From the NCBI GenBank assembly GCA_020426325.1, contig JAGQQG010000002.1:62001-126000 (forward strand): a stretch of 64,000 bases of DNA, in the 5' to 3' direction. Both the position numbers and the translations under genes were made by a program. The stretch is from Planctomycetaceae bacterium (GTDB lineage Bacteria; Planctomycetota; Planctomycetia; Planctomycetales; Planctomycetaceae). This document shows, in pieces, positions 23,447-33,340 of this stretch (positions are counted from its first letter, which is position 1; the number at the start of each line of letters is the position of its first letter). Below the pieces are notes generated by a model that worked only from the letters and a program-made list of their open reading frames with translations, did not search any database and was not told the DNA's origin.

Positions 23447-26407
23447 TTATTCAGTTGCGTCGTTCGAGTCTTTCGACTTCCGACCGTTCCAAAACGGAAC
23501 TTTAGGCAATGATGGAGTGAAATCCAAGAGATTGCGTCGAGGATTCTTCTCGGGATCGGAAGGTCGTGTTCCCCCAGCGAGTCGGGGAGGACTAAGAGCC
23601 ACCACCCGGACATCGTCGAGCCTCACATCCCCGTCACCGTTCAATTCAATTGTCAGTTGAATGTCGCGACTGTGCGGGACTTCGCGAATGATGCGGAATG
23701 GTTCCCACTTACCGCGAGGGGATTCACGCCAGAAGCGGAGCGCTCCGACGGTGCCCTTCACATTGTCATAGATCATCAGTCCATCAGGATGCCCGCTGAC
23801 TTGCTTTTCGATCCGAACCTGCCCCGAAATGAGGACGATCTGTCCCCCCTGAATCGGAACCGCTGGCGAGACAACCGACACATTAGGAGTCATCGGGATG
23901 TCAACGACCGGTTCCTGAGGATCAGATCGCGAAACAATTCGCAATCCCATGCGTCCCTGCGCCGCATCCGTATGGAGTTCCACGGCACGGTCCTGTGTTG
24001 TGTCAAATACACATTTCCAGTCGTCAGCGATCACTGTGTCGAGGTCTTCGAAGTCACCCGAACGGAGCAGGTTCTCTCCGCTCCATCCTGATCCGCTGCC
24101 GATCGCATTCACCATCCGCCAATGATCGGGAAGAGTCGAGAAACAGATCGTGTGAGGGCTGGAGGTGGGCGAGGTCATGCCGGCAACGGCGTTCTCCCAG
24201 TGGGCGTGCTGGAGCATCCGCAGGAGTTGCATTGCCAGTCGACTACTGCGCCTCGCCTCATCGTACTGGGGATTTTCCGCCTGTAGTTGAGCCGAAGCAT
24301 GCTCGACCCACTGCGTGGCCTGGGTCAGGCGCGTCTCCGCATCGGGGACTTTGGTGCGAGCCAACTGATCGAGTTGTTCATGGGTGGTCCGGACTCTTTC
24401 CAGCCGTAGACGGGCAAGTTCCACCCACAACTGAGCGGCTCGCTCGCGTTGACTTCGCATGCGTTGAGTGAGTTTGACCCCGAAGTCAGGATCACCAGTG
24501 ATCACAATGAACGCATACTGGTCGAGCATGGGAAGTCGAATTTCCATGCCTCCGGCGGGATATTCGAGTTCGAGCGGTTGGACGCTTGTGGTGGTCACGC
24601 TCCAGGCGAATGCATGCTGACCGCCTCCGGGGACGACCAGTCGTACGTCCTTGCCCGCCATCTGCCCTGGCTGAAACTGTGCCTGATTGTCATACCACAG
24701 CGGCAGAACGAGGCTTCCGTACTTGTTTTGAATGACGGCTGCACGGACATCGGGTCGGTCGGTTTCGGAAGAGGCATCTTTCGCCAACGGGATCAATCCG
24801 CTCCGCAGTCCTCGCGACCTGCCAGCCGAATCGTCTTTCACACCGATCTCGACTGGGACGGAATCAACCACACGTCCGGTTGCCAGCATCGGCTCCAACA
24901 GATCGGCCTGCAGGTTCAAAAGTGAGATCGCCAGTCGCCGTTCTTCTGCAGACGGTGTCTTCTCATCCAGCCGTCCCGTGGTCCAGAATCCCAACGCCCG
25001 ATGTCCCACAGAAAGCGATGTATACGCCTGCAACCAGATCTGTTCGGCTTCGACAACTATTGGCTCGTGCCTGGAATCCTGACGCGTCGACTGATTTGGT
25101 GTCGCCGCCTCAGTCTGTAGCCATGTAAAGCCGAGACGGTCCGGCAGTGCCAGGTTCTTCTTATAGCTGAGATAGTCACGGTACTGGCTTGGCACAAACG
25201 TCGTATGAAGCATGTGCCGACTGTTTCCAATCAGTGAGATGTGTCGTGAGAAGGCACGTTCCTGACTGACGACATCCGCCAACACCGGCCGTGGACGTGT
25301 GAAGGCTCGATCAGCATCTCGCACCAGACTGATCCAGTTCTCAACCTCCCTGAGTTGGTCAGGAGGAATTCGCGTGCCGACTGTCCAGAAGAGAATGGGA
25401 GCGGTTGATGCAGGAATCGGCATCAATCCGGATCGATCGGGTGAAAGCAGGTTGCCATCCGGTCCCACAGGCAACTGCGGAGGCGCCGCCATGGCCCACA
25501 TCCCACGCTGAGCGAGTTGATCCAATAGAATTTGATCATCGTATCGCTCAATCCAGACGACATTGATCCCCGTTTCGGCCAGAGCATCCAGATCTTCTCC
25601 GTGATAGATAGCGATTCTCGGGACCTTGGGACGCCCTTCGATCAACAGTTCGTTCGGGTTGATGCGGATCGGACATTCGAGCAGTTCCTCTTGAGTTGCC
25701 TTGATCTGCTGGATTGTTTCCTGCTCATCGGAAAGTTGAGCGAGTGGGCCGAACTGAAGTTCGTCAACCAGCAGTTCGGTGACACCTTGTCCCAGAGGGG
25801 AGTAAACGGTCACGCGGTCAACATGGGCGTCACGTGAGTCGAGTGTCCTGTCTTTAAGGACGTTTGCCAGACGTCCTCGCAGTAACCCCATCTGCTTCTC
25901 CACTTCGTCACCGGTCGATGAGACGGTCAGTTCTTCCCATCGATGCGTGTTCCGATATGTTGGCCCGATGACCTCAAAAGAGGCTGGCTCGCCCGTTCTT
26001 GGATCCGTCTGATGAGGTAACACAACCCGCATCGAGATCATGGCTCCGGATCGATTCGCGCGGACCCAGACTGACGCCGTTAGATCATCATGCACCGGAG
26101 TCCGAGGCACCCCATGCGTCAAGGCAACCGCAGCATCACCAAGCGGAGCCGACAACTGAACTCGTTCCGCAGCCGTGCCTGCCTGTCGCTCATAAAAATC
26201 ACGAGCATGCTCCGTCACCTTGACCTTCGTCTCGTCAACGTGAGTCTCCCAACTCGTCCTCGAAGAATCACAATGATCGCGGTAGTGATCGCCGAAGGCT
26301 GTTGCATGACCGAATGCGCCGCAGCAAAGGGCGCAGACCACGATCGCAGCTGAAGACGTCAAACGTCTGAACTGATCGAGCGGACGAAATTGGTTCAGCC
26401 CTTCCAT
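23447..26407 (-). CDS. Secreted protein of unknown function with jelly-roll-like ends
   Basis: This 986-residue protein has an N-terminal export signal ('SSAAIVVCALCCGAFGHATA'). Near the N-terminus (about 60-230) and at the C-terminus (about 770-950) it has beta-rich stretches of the kind found in carbohydrate-binding modules, for example 'NLLRSGDFEDLD', 'GMRIVS'-type strands and 'GDGDVRLDDVRVVAL'. The middle contains 'PRIAIYHGEDLDALAETGIN' and 'VVWIERYDDQILLDQLAQRG', which resembles a TIM-barrel glycosidase-like region. A helical segment (about 660-740) follows. I do not recognise a catalytic motif and cannot give a substrate. It is conserved-looking but unnamed; a planctomycete-specific envelope or polysaccharide-binding role is only a guess. 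Confidence 0.7.
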   Translation of the reverse strand: MEGLNQFRPLDQFRRLTSSAAIVVCALCCGAFGHATAFGDHYRDHCDSSRTSWETHVDETKVKVTEHARDFYERQAGTAAERVQLSAPLGDAAVALTHGVPRTPVHDDLTASVWVRANRSGAMISMRVVLPHQTDPRTGEPASFEVIGPTYRNTHRWEELTVSSTGDEVEKQMGLLRGRLANVLKDRTLDSRDAHVDRVTVYSPLGQGVTELLVDELQFGPLAQLSDEQETIQQIKATQEELLECPIRINPNELLIEGRPKVPRIAIYHGEDLDALAETGINVVWIERYDDQILLDQLAQRGMWAMAAPPQLPVGPDGNLLSPDRSGLMPIPASTAPILFWTVGTRIPPDQLREVENWISLVRDADRAFTRPRPVLADVVSQERAFSRHISLIGNSRHMLHTTFVPSQYRDYLSYKKNLALPDRLGFTWLQTEAATPNQSTRQDSRHEPIVVEAEQIWLQAYTSLSVGHRALGFWTTGRLDEKTPSAEERRLAISLLNLQADLLEPMLATGRVVDSVPVEIGVKDDSAGRSRGLRSGLIPLAKDASSETDRPDVRAAVIQNKYGSLVLPLWYDNQAQFQPGQMAGKDVRLVVPGGGQHAFAWSVTTTSVQPLELEYPAGGMEIRLPMLDQYAFIVITGDPDFGVKLTQRMRSQRERAAQLWVELARLRLERVRTTHEQLDQLARTKVPDAETRLTQATQWVEHASAQLQAENPQYDEARRSSRLAMQLLRMLQHAHWENAVAGMTSPTSSPHTICFSTLPDHWRMVNAIGSGSGWSGENLLRSGDFEDLDTVIADDWKCVFDTTQDRAVELHTDAAQGRMGLRIVSRSDPQEPVVDIPMTPNVSVVSPAVPIQGGQIVLISGQVRIEKQVSGHPDGLMIYDNVKGTVGALRFWRESPRGKWEPFRIIREVPHSRDIQLTIELNGDGDVRLDDVRVVALSPPRLAGGTRPSDPEKNPRRNLLDFTPSLPKVPFWNGRKSKDSNDATE

Positions 26408-26863
26408 GGGCCGGTTTGTGGCTTGTGCTGCGCCCTGATCGTTCCGTTCATCTCCAGAAGTGATCGGAAGGGGCTAAGGATGGGGATTCGAATCTACTTC
26501 CTTGAAGAAACGACGATTGCCGCCTGAGAGACATCCGCGAGTTGTACATGAATCCGAGAAACACCACTAGACGTGTGTAATCCCTTTTGCAGACAGAAAT
26601 TACGTAAACCTTTGCAGTTCAACGTTTACGTTTCGCAACAAATTGCCACTACTGAGAGCGACTGGCATGATGCACAACATGCTATTGTCAAACACTTTAT
26701 GCACATGGTTGCAATTGGAACACACTCGCGACACAATCTGGTCAGGTCAATGATATTAACCACGATCGGTTCGTAAATGCGGACCGGCGGAGATGACTGC
26801 TCCCTATCCGAGTGTCAATGAGATGACCATCGGTGGATGAGATTTCGATGAAGGTTTGATGAA
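26408..26863. other. Intergenic region, 456 bp, between divergent genes
   Basis: The region separates the divergent starts of the secreted protein (minus) and a small protein (plus), so it should contain both promoters. It is visibly richer in A/T than its surroundings. A perfect 8-bp inverted repeat, ACGTAAAC (26602-26609) and GTTTACGT (26624-26631) with a 14-nt spacer, could be an operator. A 67-codon frame at 26573-26776 lacks any recognisable feature and I do not call it a gene. Confidence 0.45.
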
Positions 26864-27169
26864 ATGCCGCGAGAGTCGCGACTTCCGGAGAGTTACGGAG
26901 ACGAGCAACCACGCGAATTGGTTGAATTGGGCCGTCTGATCGCAGAGTTGCCCGAAGAGCATTTCAAGCGACTTGAAGGTTCTTACAATCAGGTTGTCGA
27001 CTGCGTCACACGTCGGCGACGGATACTCACCCTCGTCCAGGAAGCTCTCTCTCAGTTACGACTCGACATCAAATATCTCATGTTCGATCTTGAGGTGACC
27101 CGTGGCGAGCGGGATGAGTTGAAACACCAACTCGATCAGATCGAGCGAGATGGTTACGAACGTTATTGA
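26864..27169 (+). CDS. Small hypothetical protein, helical
   Basis: The 101-residue product is charged and mostly helical, with a predicted coiled-coil-like C-terminal half ('LSQLRLDIKYLMFDLEVTRG' and 'ERDELKHQLDQIERDGYERY'). The middle has 'LVELGRLIAELPEEHFKRLE' and 'VVDCVTRRRRILTLVQEALS'. There is no signal peptide, membrane segment or known motif. The composition is convincingly protein-like, and codon usage resembles neighbouring genes, so I believe it is real. AAGG lies ten bases before the chosen ATG, but two other ATGs lie within 12 bases upstream, out of frame. Its end overlaps the convergent transporter gene by 7 nt. Confidence 0.7.
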   Translation: MPRESRLPESYGDEQPRELVELGRLIAELPEEHFKRLEGSYNQVVDCVTRRRRILTLVQEALSQLRLDIKYLMFDLEVTRGERDELKHQLDQIERDGYERY

Positions 27170-28203
27170 TCGTCCTGATCTGTAACCACCCTCTTCTGTT
27201 GCTCAACGAGTATCGAACGGGCGAACCATTTTGCCAACATGGTCCCGGTCAGCATGCATCCAAAGGTGTATGCCGCAGTTGGAATCGCAGCTGTGGGAGT
27301 GTCCGAAAACCATTTGAGTGCGAGCGCTGTCCCGACGCCTGCGTTTTGCATGCCAACTTCAATGGTCAGGGCTTTACGCATGTCATGGCTGAGGCGCATT
27401 GCCGTCGCTCCCCAGTAACCCGCGAGGTAGCCTCCCACGTTGAGCAACAGCAGCACGCTGAGCACTGCCATCGAGATCTGCTGAAGCCGGTCTCGGTTCA
27501 GAGCGACCACAGTCGCAATGATCCACAGGATCGCGAGGTTGGCAACCGGACCAGCGATCTTACGGAGGACACCGCCTCCGCTTTTCCAGACGCGACAGAT
27601 CGCGTACCCGGCGATCACCGGTCCGACGACTTCACGGAGGAGTTGCATGCTGATCGCCAGTGAGTCGATCGACGCACGTGTCCTGAGTGCCAATTGCAGT
27701 GCCAGCGGGACGACAATTGGCGAGAGTAGCGTTGCCAGCGTCGTCAGGCTCACCGAATAGCTGATGTTCCCCCGGGCAGCCAGCGTGAGCACATTGGACG
27801 CCATCGCACCTGGCACACATCCGACAAGTACGACTCCGACGAACAAATCTCGCGGCAGTTGAAAGATCGTCGCCAGCCCGAAAGCGAGTAGCGGCATCGA
27901 TGTGTATTGCACGATCGTTCCGCCGAGCACAGTGGGCCATCGCTGCAAAACCATCGAAATCTCGTCCGGTGGCAGCAATGTTCCGATGGCAAACATCGTG
28001 ATCGCCACAACCGTCCCCAGTGGAAATCGGGGCTGAGGTCGACCCGTCTCAGCCGAGGGCACAAGAAAGGGGTCAAACGGGAATGTGATTTCCGACTCGG
28101 AAGATTCCGATGCCTGGTCTCGACTCTGGCCCATGATCGCTGGCCAGAACAGTGCGATGGCTGATGAAAGGACGAGCCAGAGAAGCAGGTGTCTCTGCAG
28201 CAT
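27163..28203 (-). CDS. Bile acid:sodium symporter family (BASS) transporter
   Basis: This 346-residue integral membrane protein has about nine to ten hydrophobic segments. Family features include 'FPLGTVVAITMFAIGTLLPP' near the start, 'FVGVVLVGCVPGAMASNVLT' (the crossed-helix motif where sodium is bound), 'GNISYSVSLTTLATLLSPIV', and 'EVGMQNAGVGTALALKWF' in the second half. BASS proteins move bile acids, pantoate, pyruvate or sulfate conjugates with sodium; the substrate cannot be predicted here. An N-terminal hydrophobic segment of about 18 residues precedes a charged linker (residues 30-55). No partner gene is adjacent. Confidence 0.9.
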   Translation of the reverse strand: MLQRHLLLWLVLSSAIALFWPAIMGQSRDQASESSESEITFPFDPFLVPSAETGRPQPRFPLGTVVAITMFAIGTLLPPDEISMVLQRWPTVLGGTIVQYTSMPLLAFGLATIFQLPRDLFVGVVLVGCVPGAMASNVLTLAARGNISYSVSLTTLATLLSPIVVPLALQLALRTRASIDSLAISMQLLREVVGPVIAGYAICRVWKSGGGVLRKIAGPVANLAILWIIATVVALNRDRLQQISMAVLSVLLLLNVGGYLAGYWGATAMRLSHDMRKALTIEVGMQNAGVGTALALKWFSDTPTAAIPTAAYTFGCMLTGTMLAKWFARSILVEQQKRVVTDQDDQ

Positions 28204-28293
28204 AAGCGAGCTTCAAGGTGTGAGGAGGAATTGTCGCACGTTATCGGGCAAATCGATGACGTGCAATTGCGACCTTGAAGTGAATGACCGTAC

Positions 28294-29199
28294 TCAGCGA
28301 AGAGTCGGTCCCGTCATGGAACTGGAGACGTCCGTGAAGGTCATCCCTGATCGGGGGCGCGAGGCAACTCGTGCGGGTGATTTTGGCGTGAAGAATGTGA
28401 CCCCCTGTTGACGTTGCTGAGGAGCCGCGAAGAACACGCCTTGTTGTGACGGTTCGATCGCGAGCGTCGGCTCAGCAGATGTCGGCTCAGCAGATGTCGG
28501 TTCTGCGAGCGTCGGCACACTCTCTCGATTGTGACCGTTCAAATCTGTGCGAGTTTGTTTAGTCGTTGGGAACGCGACTTGAGTGGCGGCCGCCTTTTGA
28601 ACGATGGCCCCCTTCGAGTGACGGACCTGAGCTGCTGAATCGACCGCTGTCGTCAATGTCGTTTGCAGGTCGAACAATGTCGAACTCAGTGATTCGTCAG
28701 ACGTGAGTCCGCTGAGTAGCCGCGTCTGGGTGTCGAATAATGTTTCAGCAAAGCGGATCACCTGAGCCGTCGGCACATCCTTTGAAAGCTCTTGGTACTC
28801 CTGGAGTTCCCTGAGACAGATTTGGCGTTTGGCGCCGACCAGTTCGATGGCTTTCCCCAAGCGACGTTGTCGTTCCTCAATGTCTGTCTCCAGCTTGACA
28901 GGAGATGTCACGACTGTCTGCCGGATGGCGAGCTCCTGTTCCAATTGCATTGTGCGGGTTTTTGCCTGCACAACCTCCTGATGGAGTTGGGTGATCTCTG
29001 CACGCAGGGCCGCAAGATCGTCCGGCTCGCGATGTGATTCTACAGGAACGTGAGATCGTCCCATGAACCCACCGACGAGAATCCCGAGCACAAAGAGCAC
29101 GGCTCCGGCTGCGACCGCGAGGAGGCGCAATGAACGCGACGTCGTTTGTTCCGGGGGAATCTCCCAGGACGGGTCTTGCGGAGAAACGGTATATGACAT
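28294..29199 (-). CDS. Single-pass membrane protein with coiled coil and EPTSA repeats
   Basis: The 301-residue protein has a short cytoplasmic N-terminus, one membrane helix (about 25-46, 'LLAVAAGAVLFVLGILVGGF'), and a coiled coil (about 60-100, 'LAALRAEITQLHQEVVQAKT'). A helical domain to about 190 and a low-complexity C-terminus follow. The tail holds a short tandem repeat, 'AEPTSAEPTSAEPTLA'. No enzymatic motif is seen. The gene precedes the Ser/Thr kinase gene in chromosome order and shares its strand, but 287 bp separates them, so co-transcription is uncertain. Function unknown. Confidence 0.72.
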   Translation of the reverse strand: MSYTVSPQDPSWEIPPEQTTSRSLRLLAVAAGAVLFVLGILVGGFMGRSHVPVESHREPDDLAALRAEITQLHQEVVQAKTRTMQLEQELAIRQTVVTSPVKLETDIEERQRRLGKAIELVGAKRQICLRELQEYQELSKDVPTAQVIRFAETLFDTQTRLLSGLTSDESLSSTLFDLQTTLTTAVDSAAQVRHSKGAIVQKAAATQVAFPTTKQTRTDLNGHNRESVPTLAEPTSAEPTSAEPTLAIEPSQQGVFFAAPQQRQQGVTFFTPKSPARVASRPRSGMTFTDVSSSMTGPTLR

Positions 29200-29486
29200 C
29201 CCTGCGTCCTCATTTCGCCGGACTGTGGGAGATGGTCCATCCCTGGTGGATCGTTGCGATCGCTATCTCCCTCTACGGAGTATCGATCAGCCGACGTGGA
29301 GCCATGAGGACGTCAGTCTCGACCGGCAACCGAGCCGTAACGGTCAGAATCGCTAAAACCACACAAGTCTGATGTCGTCGGCAAACGTGTCAGAAATGCG
29401 ACCATGTTCGGCAGAATCGGCCGGTCTGCTCCCTCGTTCGCATGTCCGCTCCGGCGGTTCCCTGCGAACTCTTGCTCACGGTCGAA

Positions 29487-30986
29487 TCAGGAACCATGTG
29501 GCCTGCGTGATTCCTGAAGCAGAGTATCTCCGTAATTGTGCCACCCGACATAGCCTCCGACCGCGAGAACCACGATCACACAGAGAATCATCAGCCAGCG
29601 GTGTCTGGTTGTTCCCTGGTCGGATTGAATCCTCTGAATCGCGTCATGGGATTGCGCGCGGAGTTCCTGATCGGGTTCCTGATTCCACAGTCGATGAAGC
29701 ATTGGCGTGACCGTCCGAGCCTGGTGTCCCATCGCGCCGAGTGACCTTGCTGCAGCAATGCGGACCTCGGGAGCCTGGTTCGTGTCTTCGAGTACCTCTG
29801 TCACAGCATCGATGCTCGGTTCCTTCAGATTTGGCAGTTTGCCCAATGATTGCAGAGCGTTGACCTGCACCAAAGCATGCTCTGATTGAAGGGCTTCCAC
29901 CCACAATTCCTCAGCACGAGCTGCTTTGGCAGCTGTTTCCTGAAGCCCGAATCCCCAAACCAGGAGTCCTGCGATGCAGAGCAGGCTTAGCAACAACGGC
30001 CACTTGGACGCCCTCCCGGAGACAACGCGTTCAAGATCGCGCGTTTCCTTGTACTGCGACTCTTCGGTTGATCGGGATGAGGAGGGAGACCGCTTAAAAC
30101 TGTCGCTGTCAATTGGCCTGGGCTTCGAAACGACGGTCACGCGAGATGTCACCAGCCCCAGTTGCCGGGCAACTGTCAGGGCGTCGGTTGGTCGATCTGC
30201 GGGCTCTTTTGCCAGTAGCTGCATCACCAGCTGCTCCAAAGCAGCCGGACAATCCAAGGCAAGCGGGGTAATTCGCGGAACATCCGCACGACAGTGCATG
30301 TGCATCGTCGCTGCAGGTGTCTCGCCCACATAGGGCGGTTTCCCGGTCAGGAGTTCAAATAGGACGCATCCCAGCGCGTACAGGTCCGTCTGTGGCGTGA
30401 TGTCGCCTCCCCGGATTTGCTCGGGGGCCATGTAGAGCAGTGTCCCCGCCGTTTTCCCCGCAGTGGTGATTCGTCGTGACGCCAGGACGCTGGCAAGTCC
30501 GAAGTCGCTGAGCTTGAGTGTCCCCTGCTGATCGATAAGAAAGTTGGCCGGTTTGAGATCACGATGGATCACGCCATTCTTGTGCAGATAATCGAGTGCC
30601 GCACACATCTGCTTGCCGTACTCGATGACTAACTCCCAGGGAAGTTTTCCCCGTTCCTGAAGCATATCCTCGAGTGATCCACCCGACATCAGTTCCATCG
30701 CATAGAACCGACGCTTATCCTCACACACGCCACCGAACGATCGCACGATGTTTGGATGCTGGAGCGACTTGAGAAGTTCCACCTCGCGCTCAAACCTGGC
30801 CAGCACGACCGGATTGGTCACGTCATCCGGCAGCATTTTGACCGCCACGTCGATGTCTTTCACGACGTAACGAGCACGATAGACGACCCCCATTCCGCCT
30901 TCACCCAGTCGTTCTTTCAACTCGAACGGCCAAATCCAGCGACTCGATGGCTCAGCAGAAGTTTTGGGTTTGGGGGGACCGTTCAT
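29487..30986 (-). CDS. Membrane Ser/Thr protein kinase with HEAT-like repeats
   Basis: The kinase domain (about 18-285) is complete: glycine loop GEGGMG (28-33), invariant K50 in 'DVAVKML', 'HRDLKPAN' (141-148, catalytic D143), DFG (161-163) and APE (187-189). It resembles bacterial PknB-type kinases. After a Ser-rich linker comes a membrane helix (about 333-353, 'WPLLLSLLCIAGLLVWGFG'). A stretch with PBS-lyase/HEAT-like repeats follows (about 365-455, 'VQVNALQSLGKLPNL', 'VRIAAARSLGAMGHQA'), then a second helix (about 463-483). The HEAT part therefore lies across the membrane from the kinase as a likely sensor or docking surface, returning to the cytoplasm at the end. Substrates are unknown. 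Confidence 0.93.
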   Translation of the reverse strand: MNGPPKPKTSAEPSSRWIWPFELKERLGEGGMGVVYRARYVVKDIDVAVKMLPDDVTNPVVLARFEREVELLKSLQHPNIVRSFGGVCEDKRRFYAMELMSGGSLEDMLQERGKLPWELVIEYGKQMCAALDYLHKNGVIHRDLKPANFLIDQQGTLKLSDFGLASVLASRRITTAGKTAGTLLYMAPEQIRGGDITPQTDLYALGCVLFELLTGKPPYVGETPAATMHMHCRADVPRITPLALDCPAALEQLVMQLLAKEPADRPTDALTVARQLGLVTSRVTVVSKPRPIDSDSFKRSPSSSRSTEESQYKETRDLERVVSGRASKWPLLLSLLCIAGLLVWGFGLQETAAKAARAEELWVEALQSEHALVQVNALQSLGKLPNLKEPSIDAVTEVLEDTNQAPEVRIAAARSLGAMGHQARTVTPMLHRLWNQEPDQELRAQSHDAIQRIQSDQGTTRHRWLMILCVIVVLAVGGYVGWHNYGDTLLQESRRPHGS

Positions 30987-31300
30987 TTCACTGGATGGTG
31001 GACACTACTTGCCTGCGTACGTATCGTCGTCCAAGTCGCGAGCCCACGACAGCAATTCTAAACTGAAGACTTCCAGACGAAACAGCCCGAAACTTCAAGG
31101 TTCTCGGCATTTCTGTCTGAACCATGCGAAATCCTCAGGAGAGAACCAGTCAAGGAATCTTGCCGGAAATCTTGTTTAGGATCAGGTTTGCCGAACAGGC
31201 CTGACAATCCGATTCGGGAGCAGTTGCAGCTGTTCGGTCGTTGTTGCCAAGATAATCCGCAACTTGTCGATCTTTCAGATCACGTCCTCAGGAGAAAATG
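30987..31300. other. Intergenic region, 314 bp, divergent promoters
   Basis: The region lies between the start of the kinase gene (minus) and glucose dehydrogenase (plus). The only clear signal is a Shine-Dalgarno AGGAG at 31290-31294, six bases before the ATG at 31301. I see no RNA gene, repeat or small ORF here. Confidence 0.5.
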
Positions 31301-32404
31301 ATGAAGGCCCTGGCAGTTCGTCCCGGCGTCGCCCACAGTGCTCACGTCGCGGAACTCGCTCCTCCCCAACTGGAGGACATTCCCGATGATCGAGGTGTCC
31401 TCGTTCGCACCCTCAAAGTGGGTGTCGACGCGACCGATGCCGAGATCAACGAAGCACTTTATGGCAATGCCCCTCCCGGAAGCGACTTCCTGGTGCTCGG
31501 ACATGAAGTCTTCGGCGTCGTCGAGGCCGTGGGATCGGCCGTGACCCACGTACAGCCGGGCGACCTCTGTACCTGCACGGTGAGACGACCGGGCTCAACG
31601 GTTTACGATCAGATTGGTCGCAACGATATCACCAGCGACGAAGTCTACTTCGAGCGGGGCATCAACCTGCTTCATGGCTTCCTCACCGAGAGGTTTGTCG
31701 ATGATGCCGAGTTCATCGTGAAAGTGCCCGTGGGGCTGGCCCATCTGGGAGTACTCTCGGAGCCCGCCAGCGTGTGTGCCAAAGGAATCGAGCAAGCCTA
31801 TCTGGCTCAGTCTCGGCTTCAGGTGTGGGAGCCGAAACGAGCTTTCGTCACAGGAGCAGGACAGATCGGCCTGCTGACCGCGATGATGTTGCGATTGCGC
31901 GGATTGGATGTCTACGTTCTCGCCCGGACGAAGAATCCGGGCCTCAAGCAGGAGATTGCTGAGGCCTACGGAGCACAGTATGTGAGTACCGAAGAAACAT
32001 CTCTCGAACAGTTGGCAGCTGAAGTTGGCAGACCCGATCTGATTGTCGAAGCAACGGGCAACAGTGGCATCGCCTTCCGATGCATGGAAATCCTGAGCCT
32101 GAACGGAGCCCTCGTCTGGACGAGTGTGACTGGTGGGAATCGTCGTGTTGAAGTCCCTGCTGACAAAATCAATGTCGAGTGGGTTCTAGGCAACAAGCTG
32201 CTCGTCGGGACTGTCAACGGCAATCGATATCACTTCGAGAAAGGGCTGGCAGCCCTCGCGCTCGCGGAGGTCATGTATCCCGGTGTGACGGAACGCATCC
32301 TGACGACTCCTGTACACGGAATCGAGAACTACGCCGAGGTCATGCGGCTGCTCACTGAAGACAAGACTGCTCTCAAGGTCTACGTGGAGGTTGCAGACCT
32401 GTAG
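31301..32404 (+). CDS. Glucose 1-dehydrogenase-like zinc alcohol dehydrogenase
   Basis: The ATG at 31301 is preferred over the one at 31298 because it has better spacing from AGGAG. The 367-residue medium-chain dehydrogenase has '[17 protein letters not shown]', '[18 protein letters not shown]', an Asp/His zinc site as in archaeal glucose dehydrogenases, '[20 protein letters not shown]' (nucleotide-binding GxGxxG), and the GlcDH_C-type end ('[20 protein letters not shown]'). The family oxidises beta-D-glucose or related sugars to lactones using NAD(P)+. The structural zinc cysteine cluster of classical ADHs is missing, which is normal for this subgroup. Its last 32 nt overlap the convergent DUF1573 gene. 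Confidence 0.88.
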   Translation: MKALAVRPGVAHSAHVAELAPPQLEDIPDDRGVLVRTLKVGVDATDAEINEALYGNAPPGSDFLVLGHEVFGVVEAVGSAVTHVQPGDLCTCTVRRPGSTVYDQIGRNDITSDEVYFERGINLLHGFLTERFVDDAEFIVKVPVGLAHLGVLSEPASVCAKGIEQAYLAQSRLQVWEPKRAFVTGAGQIGLLTAMMLRLRGLDVYVLARTKNPGLKQEIAEAYGAQYVSTEETSLEQLAAEVGRPDLIVEATGNSGIAFRCMEILSLNGALVWTSVTGGNRRVEVPADKINVEWVLGNKLLVGTVNGNRYHFEKGLAALALAEVMYPGVTERILTTPVHGIENYAEVMRLLTEDKTALKVYVEVADL

Positions 32405-33215
32405 CTTCCTCTGAGGCGGAGACCGGAGTAATCTCATACCCCTCCACCAGCACTGGGATGCGAATCACGGAGAACTCCGGATCGTTTGTCTTGATGGTCA
32501 CCTGGCTGACCGCCCGACCCACAGGAACGACGCTCGGCACGTGAAGCACGACCGGCACCCGCGTGTTGCCATGCTCGTCGACAACGGGTGTCTGCACTTC
32601 CACATCAATCACGTCCGAGTTCGAAGTGGCATCCGTGACCGCGATCTCATTCCCCCGGTAGTCGGTCACGTAGACGGTTGCCTGGTTTGGCTGTTGCTGG
32701 CTGTTGTTTTGATAAATTGCCAACTGGGGGGGATCGACGGTGACTTTCTTCTCAGGCAGGTTTACCTTGAAGCGAACAGTCGTCTGCTGTGATTGTGGAT
32801 CCTGATAGTTGACCTTGACCGAATACGTGTGAGGACCGGGGACCTCGTTCGCCGTCGTGACACCGACGACAAAGTAGCCGGACTCACCCGGCTGATAGGT
32901 ATTCTTTTCTTTCTTTTCTTCATCCAACATCAACCGGGGGCGGAGACACCCGCAGCTGGGGTCGAGATCGGTAATCGTCAATGGCTCAGCCCCCGTGTTG
33001 GTGAAGTGGTATTCCCCCATGATGACCGGAGCCAGTCCGACGTCACGTCGATTAACGAGATACTGGTCGAACGCCAGCGACGGTAGTGGATCGACTGCTG
33101 GCACTGACTGCGGGACAGCGGGCCAGGCCGCTGCAATCGTTGACCAAATTATGGGAACGGCAGCCGACAAGAGCAGAAATCGTCGTTGATTTGAGTCTTT
33201 CGACGGGGCGTCCAT
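32373..33215 (-). CDS. DUF1573 domain secreted protein
   Basis: Choosing the ATG at 33215 gives a 280-residue product with an N-terminal hydrophobic anchor ('[20 protein letters not shown]'). It then has the DUF1573 signature '[20 protein letters not shown]' followed by 'SCGCL', an Ig-like (ASH/HYDIN-type) domain. Two beta-rich segments follow ('[20 protein letters not shown]' and '[20 protein letters not shown]'). The family is abundant in planctomycetes and Bacteroidetes, and the molecular role is unknown. The protein should sit outside the cytoplasmic membrane. Upstream in-frame residues to 33353 lack conservation features and would bury the anchor. Confidence 0.85.
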   Translation of the reverse strand: MDAPSKDSNQRRFLLLSAAVPIIWSTIAAAWPAVPQSVPAVDPLPSLAFDQYLVNRRDVGLAPVIMGEYHFTNTGAEPLTITDLDPSCGCLRPRLMLDEEKKEKNTYQPGESGYFVVGVTTANEVPGPHTYSVKVNYQDPQSQQTTVRFKVNLPEKKVTVDPPQLAIYQNNSQQQPNQATVYVTDYRGNEIAVTDATSNSDVIDVEVQTPVVDEHGNTRVPVVLHVPSVVPVGRAVSQVTIKTNDPEFSVIRIPVLVEGYEITPVSASEEATGLQPPRRP

Positions 33216-33340
33216 AGCGAGTCTCCGTTCATCTGGACATGCCATCCTGGCAGAATTTCGACCGGCTTCTAGCAAAAGTCGGCAATTGCAACAAGATGGG
33301 ACAACGATCTGTTCAGAAAGCTGCCATCGAGGATCCGTCC

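Noticed and set aside
26573..26776. Plus-strand frame of 67 codons in the AT-rich intergenic region
   Set aside because: No ribosome-binding site, no recognisable motif, and the region is better explained as divergent promoters.
29130..29372. Plus-strand 80-codon frame with a hydrophobic segment, overlapping the coiled-coil protein gene start
   Set aside because: No family features, no ribosome-binding site, and it overlaps a better-supported gene on the other strand.
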